The notes below the pieces were generated by a model that did no database searches, had not been told where the DNA came from, and saw nothing but the letters and a program-made list of their open reading frames with translations. Of a stretch of DNA of 64,000 bases, positions 26,206 through 39,290 are shown piece by piece. The stretch spans positions 77,659 to 141,658 of the forward strand of contig JAREIK010009709.1 of NCBI GenBank assembly GCA_029783825.1, read 5' to 3'. Position 1 is the first letter of the stretch; every line of letters starts with the position of its first letter. The stretch is from Sapria himalayana (lineage: Eukaryota > Streptophyta > Magnoliopsida > Malpighiales > Rafflesiaceae). The position numbers and the translations under genes were made by a program.

Positions 26206-26388
26206 TTATGATAAAAAAAATGTGAATTACACATGATATTTTTCCAAGCAAAAGTCTTGAAACAAGTCATCCCATCTCTTGAATGGATCGATAAATGGCA
26301 AAAAGAGCCACATTTTTTTACCAGAGAGGGAGAGAGAGAGAGAGAGAGAGAGAGAATAAGCCACCTGTAGAAAAGGATTGCTTGCAAT
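26206..26388 (-). other. 3' flank of the RPA12 exon, with a (GA)n microsatellite
   Basis: On the - strand this follows the RPA12 stop codon and would be 3' untranslated sequence if the gene is expressed. It contains about 14 GA dinucleotides at 26326-26354. No clear polyadenylation signal can be assigned. Confidence 0.5.
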
Positions 26389-26624
26389 TCAATTCTCAAT
26401 AAACCTATGCCCACAGCTTCGACACAAGAAAAAAGTGGTTTGGCCTTCATCCACAGACCTCATCTGTTTGGTATGATATACAAGCTTTGTGTTGCTGCAT
26501 TTGTCGCATTTTTTGTTTATCTCCATTTCTTTCACCTCGTGTGTTCCTACAAAATGAGAAATGCCCAGATTCCTTCTCAAGACCTCTGAACTGATTGTAT
26601 ATTTGATTTCCTTTTTTATTAACC
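26389..26624 (-). CDS. Last exon of RNA polymerase I subunit RPA12 (TFIIS-type zinc ribbon), apparently intact
   Basis: Read on the - strand from a plausible splice acceptor (TTCAG before 26624), the exon encodes LIKKEIKYTISSEVLRRNLG, then GISHF, then the zinc ribbon. The ribbon has CDKCSNTKLVYHTKQMRS, the acidic hairpin DEGQTTF and CRSCGHRFIEN before a stop at 26391-26389. All four zinc Cys (two CX2C pairs) and the Asp-Glu pair of the hairpin are present. In the family this C-terminal domain reaches the Pol I active site and supports RNA cleavage. The order and spacing fit plant RPA12-like proteins, whose N-terminal ribbon should lie upstream, at higher coordinates. That side becomes satellite within 135 bp. 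There is no internal stop or frameshift. It could be an isolated gene fragment or the terminal exon of a gene with a satellite-filled intron. No symbol is given because the rest of the gene is unseen. Confidence 0.82.
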
Positions 26625-26755
26625 CTGAATTTTAGCTAGATATTATGGTTTGGGCAGAAATCCTAATTTAGTATGATGGGCGTTTTTTACTCACAGTAGA
26701 ACCCAAATTTCAAACAAACATTAGGGTTTGTGCCAAAATCCTTAAATAATAATGT
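26625..26755 (-). other. Putative intron edge upstream of the RPA12 exon
   Basis: Unique AT-rich sequence lies between the acceptor and the satellite. Two related stretches, tggtttgggcagaaatccta (26648) and gggtttgtgccaaaatcctt (26724), form a small imperfect repeat. No coding match to the N-terminal half of RPA12 is present. Confidence 0.5.
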
Positions 26756-26936
26756 TTCATTCTATCTTTCTATCTATTGATCTGTCTATCTTCCTATCTT
26801 TCTATCTATATATCTTTATATTTATGTATGTTTCTATCTATCTATCTATCTATCTATTTATTAGTCTATTTATATATCTATTTAACTATCTATCTATTTA
26901 TGTAACTTTTTGTGTGTCTATCTATCTGTCTATCTA

Positions 26937-26977
<41 letters not shown>

Positions 26978-28267
26978 CTCTATCTATAAGTCGATCTGTC
27001 TATCTATATATCTGTGTATCTTTATATTTCTTTATTTGTCTATCTATCTATCTATCTATGTGTTTGTCTATCTGTATATATGTTTATCTATATATTTGTA
27101 TTTATGTCTATTTCTATCTATCTATCTGTCTATCTATCTAACTATCTATCAATCTAATTGTCATTTAGTCTATCTATATATATGTCTATCTGTCTATCTA
27201 TCCATCTGGCTATCTGGCTATCTGTTTATCTGTCTATCTGTATATCTATCTGACTAGCTATATGTCTATATATCTTTCTATATATCTGTCTAACTATCTA
27301 TTTGTGTATGTATCTATCTATTAATCAGAATATATATATATATATATCTCTCTGTGTGTCAATCTATTTTTCTATTTATCAAACTATCTATCTATCTATC
27401 TTTCTATCTATGTGTCTATATGTCTATCTATCTATCTATCTATCTATCATTCTGTCTATTTATCGATATGTCTATCTATCAATTTGTCTATATGTTTATC
27501 TGTCTATCTATCTATCTATCGGTCTATCTCTCTATCTATCTATAAGTCTATAATTCTATTAGGCTTTCTATCCATCTGTCTATCTTTCTAAATTTCTATC
27601 TGTCTATGTGTCTATTTGTTTATCAGTCCATTCACTTATCTATATATCATTCTATTTGTTTATCTATCTATCTCTCGATCTATCTATCGATCTATCTATC
27701 TATTTTTCTAACTAACTATCTTTATTTTTAATCAATCTATCTGTCTATCTATCTATTTGTCTCTCTTTCCATTTGACTTAATATCTATCTATCTATCTTT
27801 TTTTTCTATCAATAAATCTATCTATTCGTCTATCTTTCTATCTATCTTTGTATATGTCTATATAACTATCTGTCTAATTAACTATTGATCGATCTATCTA
27901 TCTGTTTATTTATATATCTATCTATCTATCTATCTTTCTTTCTACTTATCTGGCTATCTACCTATTTGTCTATCAATCTATCTTTTAATCTATATATCTA
28001 TTTATCTATCTATTTGTCTATCTATTTATCAATCTATCAATCTATCTATTTCTATATATATATATACACACCTATCTGGCTATCTAGATATCTATCAATC
28101 TATATATCTGCTATCTATATATCATTCTATCTACAGGTGTATCAATCAATCAATCTATCTGTATAACTTTCTATCTATCTATCTATCTATCTATATATCT
28201 ATCTAGCTATCTATATATTTCTCTATCTATGTGTCTATCTATCTATATGTTTATCTGTATATCTATC

Positions 28268-28312
<45 letters not shown>

Positions 28313-31300
28313 ATCTATCTGTATGTCTATCAGTCTATCTATCTATCTATCTGTCTATCTGTCCATCTGTCCCTGTTTATCTATCTATTTGTCTATATTT
28401 ATATTTGTCTGTCTAGCTATCTATTTATCTCTCTATCTATTTATCCATGTGTATTTGTGTCCAATTTTACATCAATATATATGTTTATTAGTATAAACAT
28501 AGATGTATTTATCTGTCTATCTATCTATCAGTCAATCTATCTATCTTTCTATCTGGCTACATTTATATTTGTCTATCTGTCAATTTGTCTATTCATTTAT
28601 CTAATATCTATTTATCTATCAACCAATCAATCTATCTGTCTATCTATGTAACAATCTATCTATCTATCTATCTATCTATCAATCTTTCTATATGTCAATG
28701 TCTCTATCTATATATCTGTCAATATGTTTATCTGTCTTTCTTTATATTTGGAGGTCTATCTATCTATTTATCTATCTATCTATATATCTGTCTGTCTATC
28801 CATCCAATTGTATATCAGTATATATGTTTATCTGTCTAACTATCATACTATTTGTATGTCTATCTGTGTACCTTTCGATCTGTCTTTCTGTCTATCTGGC
28901 TATGTATCTATCTATTTTTCTATCTATCTGTATATTTATAAATCTATCTATTTGCTTTTCTATCTAGCTATATATGTATATGTCTATATGACTATCTATA
29001 TAGCTATATATCTATTTATCTATCTATCTATTTGTTTGTCTATCTATCTATATATCTAACAATCTATATGTATATCAATCAATCAATCTTTATTTCTATC
29101 TATCTGTCTATATGGAAATCTTGGTATTTTTCTATCTATCTATCTATTTTTTTATTTATCTATTTATATATCTATATGTCTATATGTCTATATGTCTATC
29201 TGTCTATCTGTCTATCTTTCTAATTATCTATCTATCTTTCTATCAATCTTTATATCTATCTGTCTGTCTATCTAACTAACTATATGTCTATCTTTAAATT
29301 TGTGTCTCTATCCATATGGATATATCGCTATCATGTAATTATTCTATTTTTCTATCAATCTATTAGCCATTTTGTCTATCTATCTATCTATCTATTTGTA
29401 TCTATGTCTATATGTCTATCTGTCTATCCTTCTATCTATTTTTATATCTATCTGTCTATCTGTAAATCTATCAATCTACATATCAATCAATCTAACTATA
29501 TATTTATCTATCTATCTATCAATCTTACATATCTATCTATCTTACATATCTATCTATCTATATATCTATTTGTCTATCTGTCTATCTGTCTTCTATATAT
29601 AAATCAATATGGCTATATATTTATCTGTCTATCGATCTATCTATCTTTGTATATGGCGATGTGTACCTCTATCTATCTATCTATTTGTTTGTCAATCAAT
29701 CTATTTATCTATCTATTTATCTGTCTATTTGTAAATTTTATATCTATAATTTTATCTATCTGTCTATATGTATATCTGTTTTCCTGTATACTTGTCGATG
29801 TGTCTTTGTGATTATCTATCTTTCTATCTAGTTGTTTATCTATCTATTTATCTATTTGTCTATCTGTCTATCTATATATCTGTCTATATGTCTATCTGTT
29901 TATTTGTATATCTATCTATATATCTATCTCTTTATCTAACTTTTGGTCTGTGTATTTTTATCTATTTGTCTATCTATTTATCTGGTTATTTTTTTATCTA
30001 TATATATATATATATATATATATCTATCTGTCTATCTATTTATTTATATATCGGTCTATTTTTCTATTTGTCAATCTATCTATTTGTCTATCTGGTTATT
30101 TATTTATCTATCTATATATATATCTTTCTATCTATGTATTTGTGTATCTATCTATCTATCTATCTAACTATCTATCTATGTGTCTGTCTATCTACAATAT
30201 ATCTCTCTATCTATTTATCTATCAATGTGTCAATTTGCCTATATATCTATTTGTATATTATCTATCTATCTCTAAATATATCTTTCTATCTATGTATTTA
30301 TCTACCTATCTATCTAACTATCTAACTTTTTATTAGTCTATCTATCTATCTGTCTACCTGTCTATTTATCAATTTGTCTTTCTATCTATTTGTTTATCTA
30401 TCTATAGGTCTAATTGTCTATCTGTTTATCTGCCTATCTTCAAATATATCGACCTATCTATTTGTCTATCTATATATCTATATGTCTATCTATATATCTA
30501 TATGTCTATCTATCTATCTATTTATCTATCTATATATGTGTCTGTCTCTCTATCTATCTGTCTGTCTGTAAGTCTGTCTGACTATTTGTCTATCTATCAA
30601 ACTGTCAATCTATTTATCTGTCAATCTAACTTTCCATCTATCTATATATTTGTCTATCTATATATCTTGCTATCTGTCTATGTACCTATCTATCTATCCT
30701 TATATCTATCTGTCTATTAATCCATCAATCTACCTGTTTATCTATCAATCTGCCTATCTGTCTTTCTATTTATATGTATATCTATCTATCTATTGTCAAT
30801 AAATCTATCTATCTATATGTTTATCAATCTATATGTCAATCTGTCTATCTAGCTATATGTCAATATATGTGTCTATCTATCTATCTATTTAACTATCTAT
30901 CTGTCCGCTTCTCTATGTATCTATTTGTCTATCTATGTATCAGTCTATCAGTCTATCTATCTATATGTATATCTATCTACCTTTCTATGGATCTAACTAT
31001 CTTTCTTTCTTGTTGTTTATTTTTCTATTTTTCTATTTGTCTATCTATGTATATATCGATCTATATTTTTATCTGTCTAACTATCTATCAGTATATCTAT
31101 CTTTTTATCTATTTTTCTATAATTTATCTTTCTTTCTATCTATATATATGTTTATCTATATATCTTTCTTTCTATCTGTCTATCTTTCTAACTATCTAAC
31201 TATCTATTTGTATATCAGTATAGCTATATATCTCTCTATATGTCTATATATCTATCTCGCTATCTGTCTATCTATCTATTTGTATATATGTCTAACTATC

Positions 31301-32332
31301 TATCTGTTTATCTTTATATCCTTCTAATTATCTATCTATCTATTTTTTAATCTGTCAATCAGAATATCTCTCTATCTATTTGTCTATCTATCTAACTATT
31401 TATCTGTATATATTTCTATCTATAAATCTATCTATCTATTTATCTATCTGTCTATATGTTTATCTGTCTATCTATCTATTTATCTATCTATCTGTAGATC
31501 TATTTATCTATCTATATATCTATCTGTCTATCTGTTTATTTGTCTATCCTTTTTCTATTTATCGTTCTATTTGTCTATCTATCTATCTGTCTGTCTGTCT
31601 ATCTGTTTGTCTGTCTATATGTTTATTTATTTATCTTTATATATTAATCTATCTATTTTTCTCTCTTTCTATGTGACAAATTATTATCTATCTATCTATT
31701 TATTAATAAATCTCTCTATATGTTTATCTATCTATCTATCTATCTATCTATGTATATGTCAATAAAAATATCTATCTAAGTAATTATTTATCTATCTATT
31801 TATCTGTCAATCTATATATCAATCTATTTATTTATTTTTCTATCTATCGGTCTATCTATATGTCTATCTATATATTTATCTACCTATCACGTGATCTAGT
31901 TATTTGCCTATCCTTTTATCTATATATCTATATATCAATCTGTCTGTTTATCTGTCTATCTATTTATCAATCTATCAATCTATCTAATTTTCCATCTATC
32001 TAGCTATTTGGCTATCCCGTTATCTGTCAATCTATAGATCTACTATCTATCTATCTACAGGTCTATCAATCTATCTGTCTATATGTCTATGTGTCTAACT
32101 GTCTAATTATCTATCTATTTATCTAGCTATCTATATATCTCTCTGTCTATCTGTCTATCTATCTATATGTCTATCTGTATATATATATTTCTTTCTATCT
32201 ATCTCTCTCTTTATCTATCTATGTATTTATCTATTTTTCTATGTATCTATCTATCTATCTATTTATCTCTATGTCAAGCATCCCTATCTGTCTATCAGTC
32301 TATCTATATATTTATTTATCTATATATCTATA

Positions 32333-32363
<31 letters not shown>

Positions 32364-32520
32364 TTGTCTATTTATCTATCTATCTATGTGCATATCTATC
32401 TATGTGTCTATCTACATATCTATCTGCTATATGTCTATATGTCTATTTGTCAATCTATCTATCAATCTATCTATCTGTCTATTCGTCTATTTGATATCTA
32501 TCTTTGTGTCTATCTATCTG

Positions 32521-32551
<31 letters not shown>

Positions 32552-34024
32552 GACTATCTGTATATCTATCTATTTATATGTCTATCTATATGTCTATCTT
32601 TCTGTCTATCTGCCAATCTCTCTATCTGTCTAGTTGTAAATCTATTTATCTATCTATGTGTCTATCTTTATATTTTTCTATTTATCTATCTATCTATCTG
32701 TCCAATTTTTTATCAGTCTATCTATCTATTTGTCTAACTAACTATCTATCTGTCTATCTATATGTCTTTTTTTATCTATCTATCTATCTATGTATCTTTC
32801 TTTCTTTCTATTTGTCTATCGGCCTACCATATTTTTTATTTATCTATCTATCTATATGTATCTATATACTTGTTTATCTGTCTATCTGTCTATCTTTCTA
32901 TATGTGTTATATCTATTTGTTTTATTATCTATCTATTTATCTATCTATCTATTTATCTATTTAGTTATCTATCTATCTATATATTTATTTATCCATATGT
33001 CTATCTATCTATCTATCTATCTGTCTGTCTGTCTGTCTGTCTATGTTTCTATATATTTATCTACCTATCTATAGATCTATATATCTATCTATCTGTCTGT
33101 CTGTTTCTCTGTCTATCTCTCTATCTAACTATCTATCTATTTTTCTATCTGTATCTCTATCATTTTGTCTATCTATTTATTTGTTTTTTTGTCTATATGT
33201 CTATTTATCTATTTGTCTATTTGTCTATCTATTTATCTATAAATCTATCTATCTATATATCGATCTATCTATGTGTATATCTGCCTCTCTATCTTTCTCA
33301 CTATATGTTTATCTATCTATCTATCTATCTATCTGCCTTTTTTTCTATCTATTTATCTGTCTATCTTTCAATATGTGTATCTGACTCTCTATCTATCTGG
33401 CTATCTATCTATCTATCTTTTTATCTGCCTATATATAAATCTTTCTATATGTCTATCTATCTATCTATGTATATGTCTATTTGACTATCCGTCTAACTAT
33501 CTATCTATGTATTTATTTATCTATCTTTTAATTTATCTATCTATCTATTTATCAATCTTTCTATCTACCTCTCTATCTCTCTATCTCTCTATCTATATGC
33601 CTATTTGACTATCTAGCTATCTATCTATCTATCTATCTAACATTTATATATCTATCTATCAATCTATATATATATCTATCTCTCTTTCACTTTTTCAATT
33701 TGTCAATCTGTCTATCTGTTTAATTATGTATCTATCAATTATTCAATTTGTCTATCTGGCTATTTGGCTATCTGTCTATATGTCTATCTATCTATCTATC
33801 TATATGTATGTCTGTCAGTCTATCTATTTATCTGTTTATATATTTATCTATCAATCTGTCAATTTCTCAATCTATCAATTTGTCAATCTGTCTATCTGTA
33901 TAATTATCTATCGGTCAATCAGTCAATTTGTCTAACTATCATACTGTCTACCTGTCTATCTGTCTATCTATCTATTTCTGTCTGTCTATCTCTCTATCTA
34001 ACTAACTAACTATCTATCTATTTA

Positions 34025-34065
<41 letters not shown>

Positions 34066-34879
34066 ATCTAACTATATGTATATATGTCTATCTATCTATT
34101 TATTTATCTATCTGTCTATCTGCCTATATTCATATTTACCTATCTATCTATCTATCTAACTATCTCTCTCTTTAACTATCTCTCTATCTATCTATTTGTC
34201 TAACTGTCAATTTGTTTGATTATCTATCTATTTATCTATCTATTTATATATCTTTCAATTTGTCTATATCTATATCTATGTATCTATATATCTATCTATC
34301 TGTCAAATTATATATCTCTCTATCTATATGTCTGTCTAGCTATCTATCTTTCTATCTATCTATCTGTCTTCTATCAATTTATCTATCTATCTATGTTTTT
34401 ATCTATCTATATCTCTATCTATCTATCTAGGTATCTTTCTATTCATCTATCTATCTATCTTTCAATCTGTCTATGTCTAAATGATCTATTTATCTTTCTA
34501 TCAGTCTATCTATCTATCTATTTGTATGTCTATCTATTTGTCTATATTTCTATTTGCCTATATGTCTACCTATATATATGTCTATTTGTCTTTCTATCTA
34601 TCTTTAAATCTGTCAACCTAGATATCTATTTATCTATCGATCTATATGTCTGTCTGTCTATCTATCTATCTATCTATCTATCTATTTATTTATCTATCTA
34701 TATATCTATCTACCTATATTCATATATGGCTATAAATCTATTTGTCTATCCGCTTATCTCTCTTTCTATCTATATTTCTATCTATCTTTCTGTCTATCTA
34801 TCTATCTATCTCTCCAACAATTTATCTATCTATATTTCTTTCTTTCTATCTGACTATCTGTTTATCTGTCTATCTATTT

Positions 34880-36315
34880 ATCTAAATATTTATATATATT
34901 TATCTATTTATCTGTCTATCTATATGTATATCTATCTATCTATCTATCTCTATCTATCTATCTATCTGTTTGTATGTCTGTTTGTGTATCTATCAATCTT
35001 TCTATCTATCTGTCTATCTGTCTATCTATCTATCTGTCTATCTATCTATCTGACTATCTTTCTATCTATCTAAGTATCTATTTATCTGTCTATCTATCAA
35101 TCTATATGTCTATCTGTCTATCAATCTCTCTATTATCTGTCTATCTTTCTATATGTCTATCTGTCTATCTTTCTATTTGTTTATTTGTCTATCTATATAG
35201 CTATCTATCTATTTTTCTATCTGTATATCAATTTATCTGTATATCTTTCTATCTATCATTCTGACTATCTAACTATCTGTCTATTTGTTTATTAGTCTAT
35301 CAATCTATCTATATATTTATCTATTTGTCTATGTGTCTATCTGCCCTTCTATCTTTCTATCTATTTATTTATTTGTCTATCTATCTTTCTACCTATCTGT
35401 CTATCTATCTATCTATCATTCTATCTATCTGGCAATCTTTCCATAGATCTATATGTCTATCTGTCTATCAATGTATCTGCCTATCTATCTATCTATCTAT
35501 CTATTTTTCTATCTATTTGTCTATTTGTCTATCTATGTATCTAACTATCTTTCAATCTGTCTATCTATTTATCTGTCTATTTGTCAATCTATTTATCTAA
35601 ATATTTATATATATTAATTTATTGATCTGTCTATCTATATGTATATCTATCTATCTATCTATCTATCTATATTTCTATCTATGTATCTGTCAATCGTTCT
35701 ATCTATCCGTCTCTATGTCTGTCTATGTATCTGTCAATGTTTCTATCTATCTGTCTATCTATCTATCTGTCTATCTATCTATCTATCTATCTGGCTATCT
35801 TTCTATCTATCTAACTATCTATTTATCTGTATATCTGTCTATCAATCTATCTGTCTATCTGTCTATCAATCTCTCTGTCTATCTGTCTATCTATCTATCT
35901 ATCTATATGTCTATCTATCTATCTGTCTATCTTTCTATTTGTTTATTTCTCTATCTATATAGCTAACTATCTATTTTTCTATCTGTCTATCTGTTTATCT
36001 GTATATCTTTCTATCTATCATTCTGACTATCTAACTATCTGTCTATTTGTTTATTAGTCTATCAATCTATCTATATATTTATCTATTTGTCTATGTGTCT
36101 ATCTGCCCTTCTATCTTTCTATCTATTTATTTATCTGTCTATCTATCTTTCTACCTACCTGTCTATCTATCTATCTATCATTCTATCTATCTGTCTATCT
36201 TTCCATAGATCTATATGTCTATCTGTCTATCAATGTATCTGCCTATCTAACTATCTATCTATTTGTCTATCTGTCTATCTATGTATCTAACTATCTATCT
36301 ATCTGTCTATCTGTT
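34880..36315. repeat. Higher-order tandem duplication in the TCTA satellite, about 715-762-bp unit
   Basis: TCTAAATATTTATATATAT at 34881 recurs at 35596 (offset 715). CTGCCCTTCTATCTTTC at 35341 recurs at 36103 (offset 762). TTTCCATAGATCTATATG near 35429 recurs near 36191. The offset grows by about 47 bp within the unit, so one copy carries internal expansions. The two units are about 34880-35595 and 35596-36315. Confidence 0.87.
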
Positions 36316-36476
36316 TATCTATTTATCTGCCTATCTCCATATCTGTGTATCTATCAATCTATTTCTCTATATATTAATCATTCTATCTATCTATCTATTT
36401 ATCCATCTATCTATCTATTTAGATATCTGTTTATTTATCTAACTATCTAATTATCTAGTCTATCTGTTTATATGTC

Positions 36477-36479
36477 TAT
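36477..36479. repeat. Candidate 3-bp target duplication, left of the CACTA element
   Basis: TAT here matches TAT at 59536-59538. CACTA elements make 3-bp duplications, but TAT is very common in this satellite, so the match alone is weak. Confidence 0.6.
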
Positions 36480-37140
36480 CATAACTAAAAATCACCGAAT
36501 TACCGACCAATTTTTTAGTATCTAAATCGGTGTTTTTTGGTCGGTAAATAAAATAGCAACCAATTACAAACCAAAATATTAGGTCAAAATTTTGATCATC
36601 GCTAATTTTTTTACCGCCAAAAAATTAGTAGGTCGGTAAATTACTGACATTTACCGACTCTCTACCGATAAATATTTACCAACTATATTCTCATAATTTT
36701 CCTATCAAAATAATTATGTCGGTATTTGGTCTCCAAATGGTTTGCAATAAACGACCATTTACATACCATTCAATGACAAACAATTACTGACTAAATTATA
36801 ATAATTGTCCGACTAAAACCACTTGGTCGGTAAATTGTTTCCAAATGGTCGGTACTTACAGACCATTTGGAGCCCAATACCGACTCACAATTTCCGGATA
36901 TATTCCAATCATTTTCTGACCAAAAGCATTTGCTCGGTAAATGGTCACAAAAGAGTTTATAATAATAAAAAAATTGCGACTAAAAACTCATAAAAATCTT
37001 TTAAAATCCTTGGTTGGTAATTGATCTTCAAAAGTATTACCGATCATTTGGTGACCTTTTACCAACCATTTATTTTAAAAAATTTTGGTCAGTTTGGTTG
37101 CAATTCGGTCGGTAATTAACGACCAAAATTTTTTTCCAGT
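36480..37140. repeat. CACTA left terminal and subterminal repeat region
   Basis: The terminal repeat begins CATAACTAAAAATCACC. Motifs of the type TTGGTCGGTAAA and its complement TTTACCGACCAA occur many times in both orientations (for example near 36500, 36537, 36632, 36830, 36845 and 37106). In En/Spm elements such arrays are transposase-binding sites; here that role is inferred from position and repetition. Confidence 0.85.
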
Positions 37141-37366
37141 TTTGGAGCAATTTCTGTAGAAGCTGTAACATAAAAATCAAAATAAAATAAAATTTTAAAA
37201 ATATCAAGTTTGATGCACTTGCTGTAGAAACATATACAAATAACACAATAAAAAAATCCAATTAACTCCAGCAGACAACTATATATACTACACATATATA
37301 TTAAATACATCAAGAGAAAATAAAAAAATGAAATCAAAAATTAAAGTTTAAGGTATTGAAAAAAAA
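37141..37366. other. CACTA interior, non-coding
   Basis: AT-rich sequence between the subterminal repeats and the end of the Transposase_24-like gene. No feature is recognised. Confidence 0.4.
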
Positions 37367-39216
37367 TTATGTAGTACACTCACTCATCCAACTTAGTTTC
37401 ATAATCATTTTGCTGCGATTTTCTGGTCCACAAGGTGAAATGTCGGGTACTTGGATAGAGCTGTCTGCTGCTGCCAGTCCTGATGCAGTTGCTCCAAGTG
37501 TTGCTGTAGGTGATGGAGTAGATGCTATAGCTGGAGTATTATGCCCAACTATCCGAGGTAGATCATCAGGGTTGAACTACAATTCTCCTTCCAAAAACTT
37601 ATTTGTAAGCCACTCAAAATGCATACTCAACTCATCCCTATCATCCTCATAGTCGATCATGCGCCACTTGGTATCGGCCAATTGATACTGTATCGCATTT
37701 CGTATCACGTCCTAAAATTCCTCCATCATCGAGAACAAATTCGAAACTAATCCTAAAAATTCAGTTTCATAATTTAGTCATCTATGAGTGTAGAATGATG
37801 ATGTCGACGAACCGATGCCATAGACCGGCATTTTGTCCTTGCCATCAACAACTTCATGCCAAATCTTATTCGAATCAACTGGTGGAGCTGATGAATGAGA
37901 ACTAACTATTGCACCATCACATGAACCTGAAGTAGACTAGGAATACTCTTGAGTCATAGCAGCTAACGTTTCCTCATATCTCGCTTAATAAAAATGTATG
38001 AAATGTATTTCACTTTATATTCAAACAAAAAAAAGTTATTTTTTTAATGAAACATACATTTGCTGCATGAGATTTTTGATCAACGAAAGTAAGATCATCA
38101 TGAGCCTACGTGTGCGTGAATCTGAATATGTGAGCAGCACTAGGCTTCTTATCCTTTTGCGTGTCTATAAGTACACACAATACATACATTAATTCTATTG
38201 AAAAAAAAATTCTTTATGAGAAGTGATATTTAGGCATTAATTAAAATATTTCACATAGTAAAAACATAAAAAGTATAAATTAGAAATAATACCAATACTT
38301 TTTCGTGCTCACGCATAGAGCGAGATCCACAAGTGTGTGTAGATATGCCACTACCCTCCCTAGCCCATTCTCAGTGATGATTGCCGCTCTGTTTATCACA
38401 TCTCTTCCTATATTTTGGATCTTCCCATCTACTCTACCACTCCTTGAAAACATGATCCGGGATACTCAAATTTTTTTTTATTCTTTAACCATTTATCTTT
38501 GATCTCGTACATGGTGTCTTTATACCAACTAGCTGCATGTTTGTAGAAAATACATTTGACCTCCTTCTTTGGCTATGTCCACCTGTAAAATTACTTTAAT
38601 TATAAATAAACAATTTTTAATCTGTGAACAAAAAGAATAAATAAAATATGTAACAATTTTTAGGTAGTAATATTTACCTTAAATTCTCTCCAAATCATCA
38701 ATTGGTCTCTATTTATGAGTGACTTCCAATTATGTCCATTAAGGTTAAATGACTTCCTGAAAATTGTCCTCATAACCCTAGAAATAGAACCAGACGGCTC
38801 TAACTTCATCTTGTAACCAAAGATTTATTAGCAAATAAGAAATATAATAATACATTAATAAATCATTTGTTAAGTTTTATATCTTACGGATTATCAATTG
38901 TCGGATCAAACTGACCAAAAGGGAGGGTATCATCTGTAGAGTGTTTTGAAGAAGACTATCCAACATCTCCATCCTCTCCCTCCTTTCCCTCCTCCCCCTC
39001 CGGCGTCGCTTGATCATTTATCAAAATCTCAGGACTATTATGTGGATTAGTCAGCTAATACTGCTGCTACATTACATTCACAACCTTCTTTGTCTGCTGT
39101 GGCGTCTCATCCACCCATGCCCGTCTACCAGTTTTGAGGATACCTGAGGTTGTGCTACCTATACCATAACTTGTATGACCTTGCAATGTGATGCCATTAC
39201 ATCGTCCACTTGCCAT
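37367..39216 (-). pseudogene. CACTA second gene, Transposase_24 (Ptta/En-Spm) type, multi-exon, decayed
   Basis: The start at 39216 gives MASGRCNGITLQGHTSYGIG, followed by an acidic, low-complexity stretch (EGEEGKEGEDGDVG). The conserved part follows in exons: LEPSGSISRVMRTIFRKSFN near 38800, NRDQLMIWREF near 38700, CIFYKHAASWYKDTMYEIKD near 38540, HTCGSRSMREHEK near 38310, and KPSAAHIFRFTHT near 38130. The C-terminal part has VYGIGSSTSSFYTHR near 37810 and a possible stop at 37367. This order fits the plant Transposase_24 family, often the second protein of CACTA elements and thought to help bind the ends. In-frame stops (for example near 39065, 38960 and 38110) mark it as broken. Exon limits are approximate. 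Confidence 0.75.
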
Positions 39217-39290
39217 ATCTGTAAAAAATACATAAGGTAATGAAAATAAACAAAAATGATTAATGATTAAAATAACATAAAACTCACTGT

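Larger units (their letters stand above)
26756..36479. repeat. TCTA satellite, right arm, main segment
   Basis: Nearly 10 kb of TCTA-strand tetranucleotides contains (TA)n blocks at about 26944-26974, 28274-28308, 29999-30022 and 34028-34062, and a higher-order duplication at 34880-36315. Up to 285 codons stay open because the TCTA strand rarely forms stops. No real coding signal is present. The segment ends abruptly at the CACTA terminus. Confidence 0.97.

Noticed and set aside
34216..35073. Long open frames (up to 285 codons) of YLSI/CLSV type throughout the satellite arms
   Set aside because: The TCTA strand contains few stop triplets in any frame, so long frames arise by composition alone. 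They overlap in several frames, have no start context or domains, and change with the repeat.
37356..37652. A 98-codon + strand frame with an Ala/Val-rich sequence
   Set aside because: The - strand of the same DNA carries the C-terminal part of the Transposase_24-like gene, which fits the context better.
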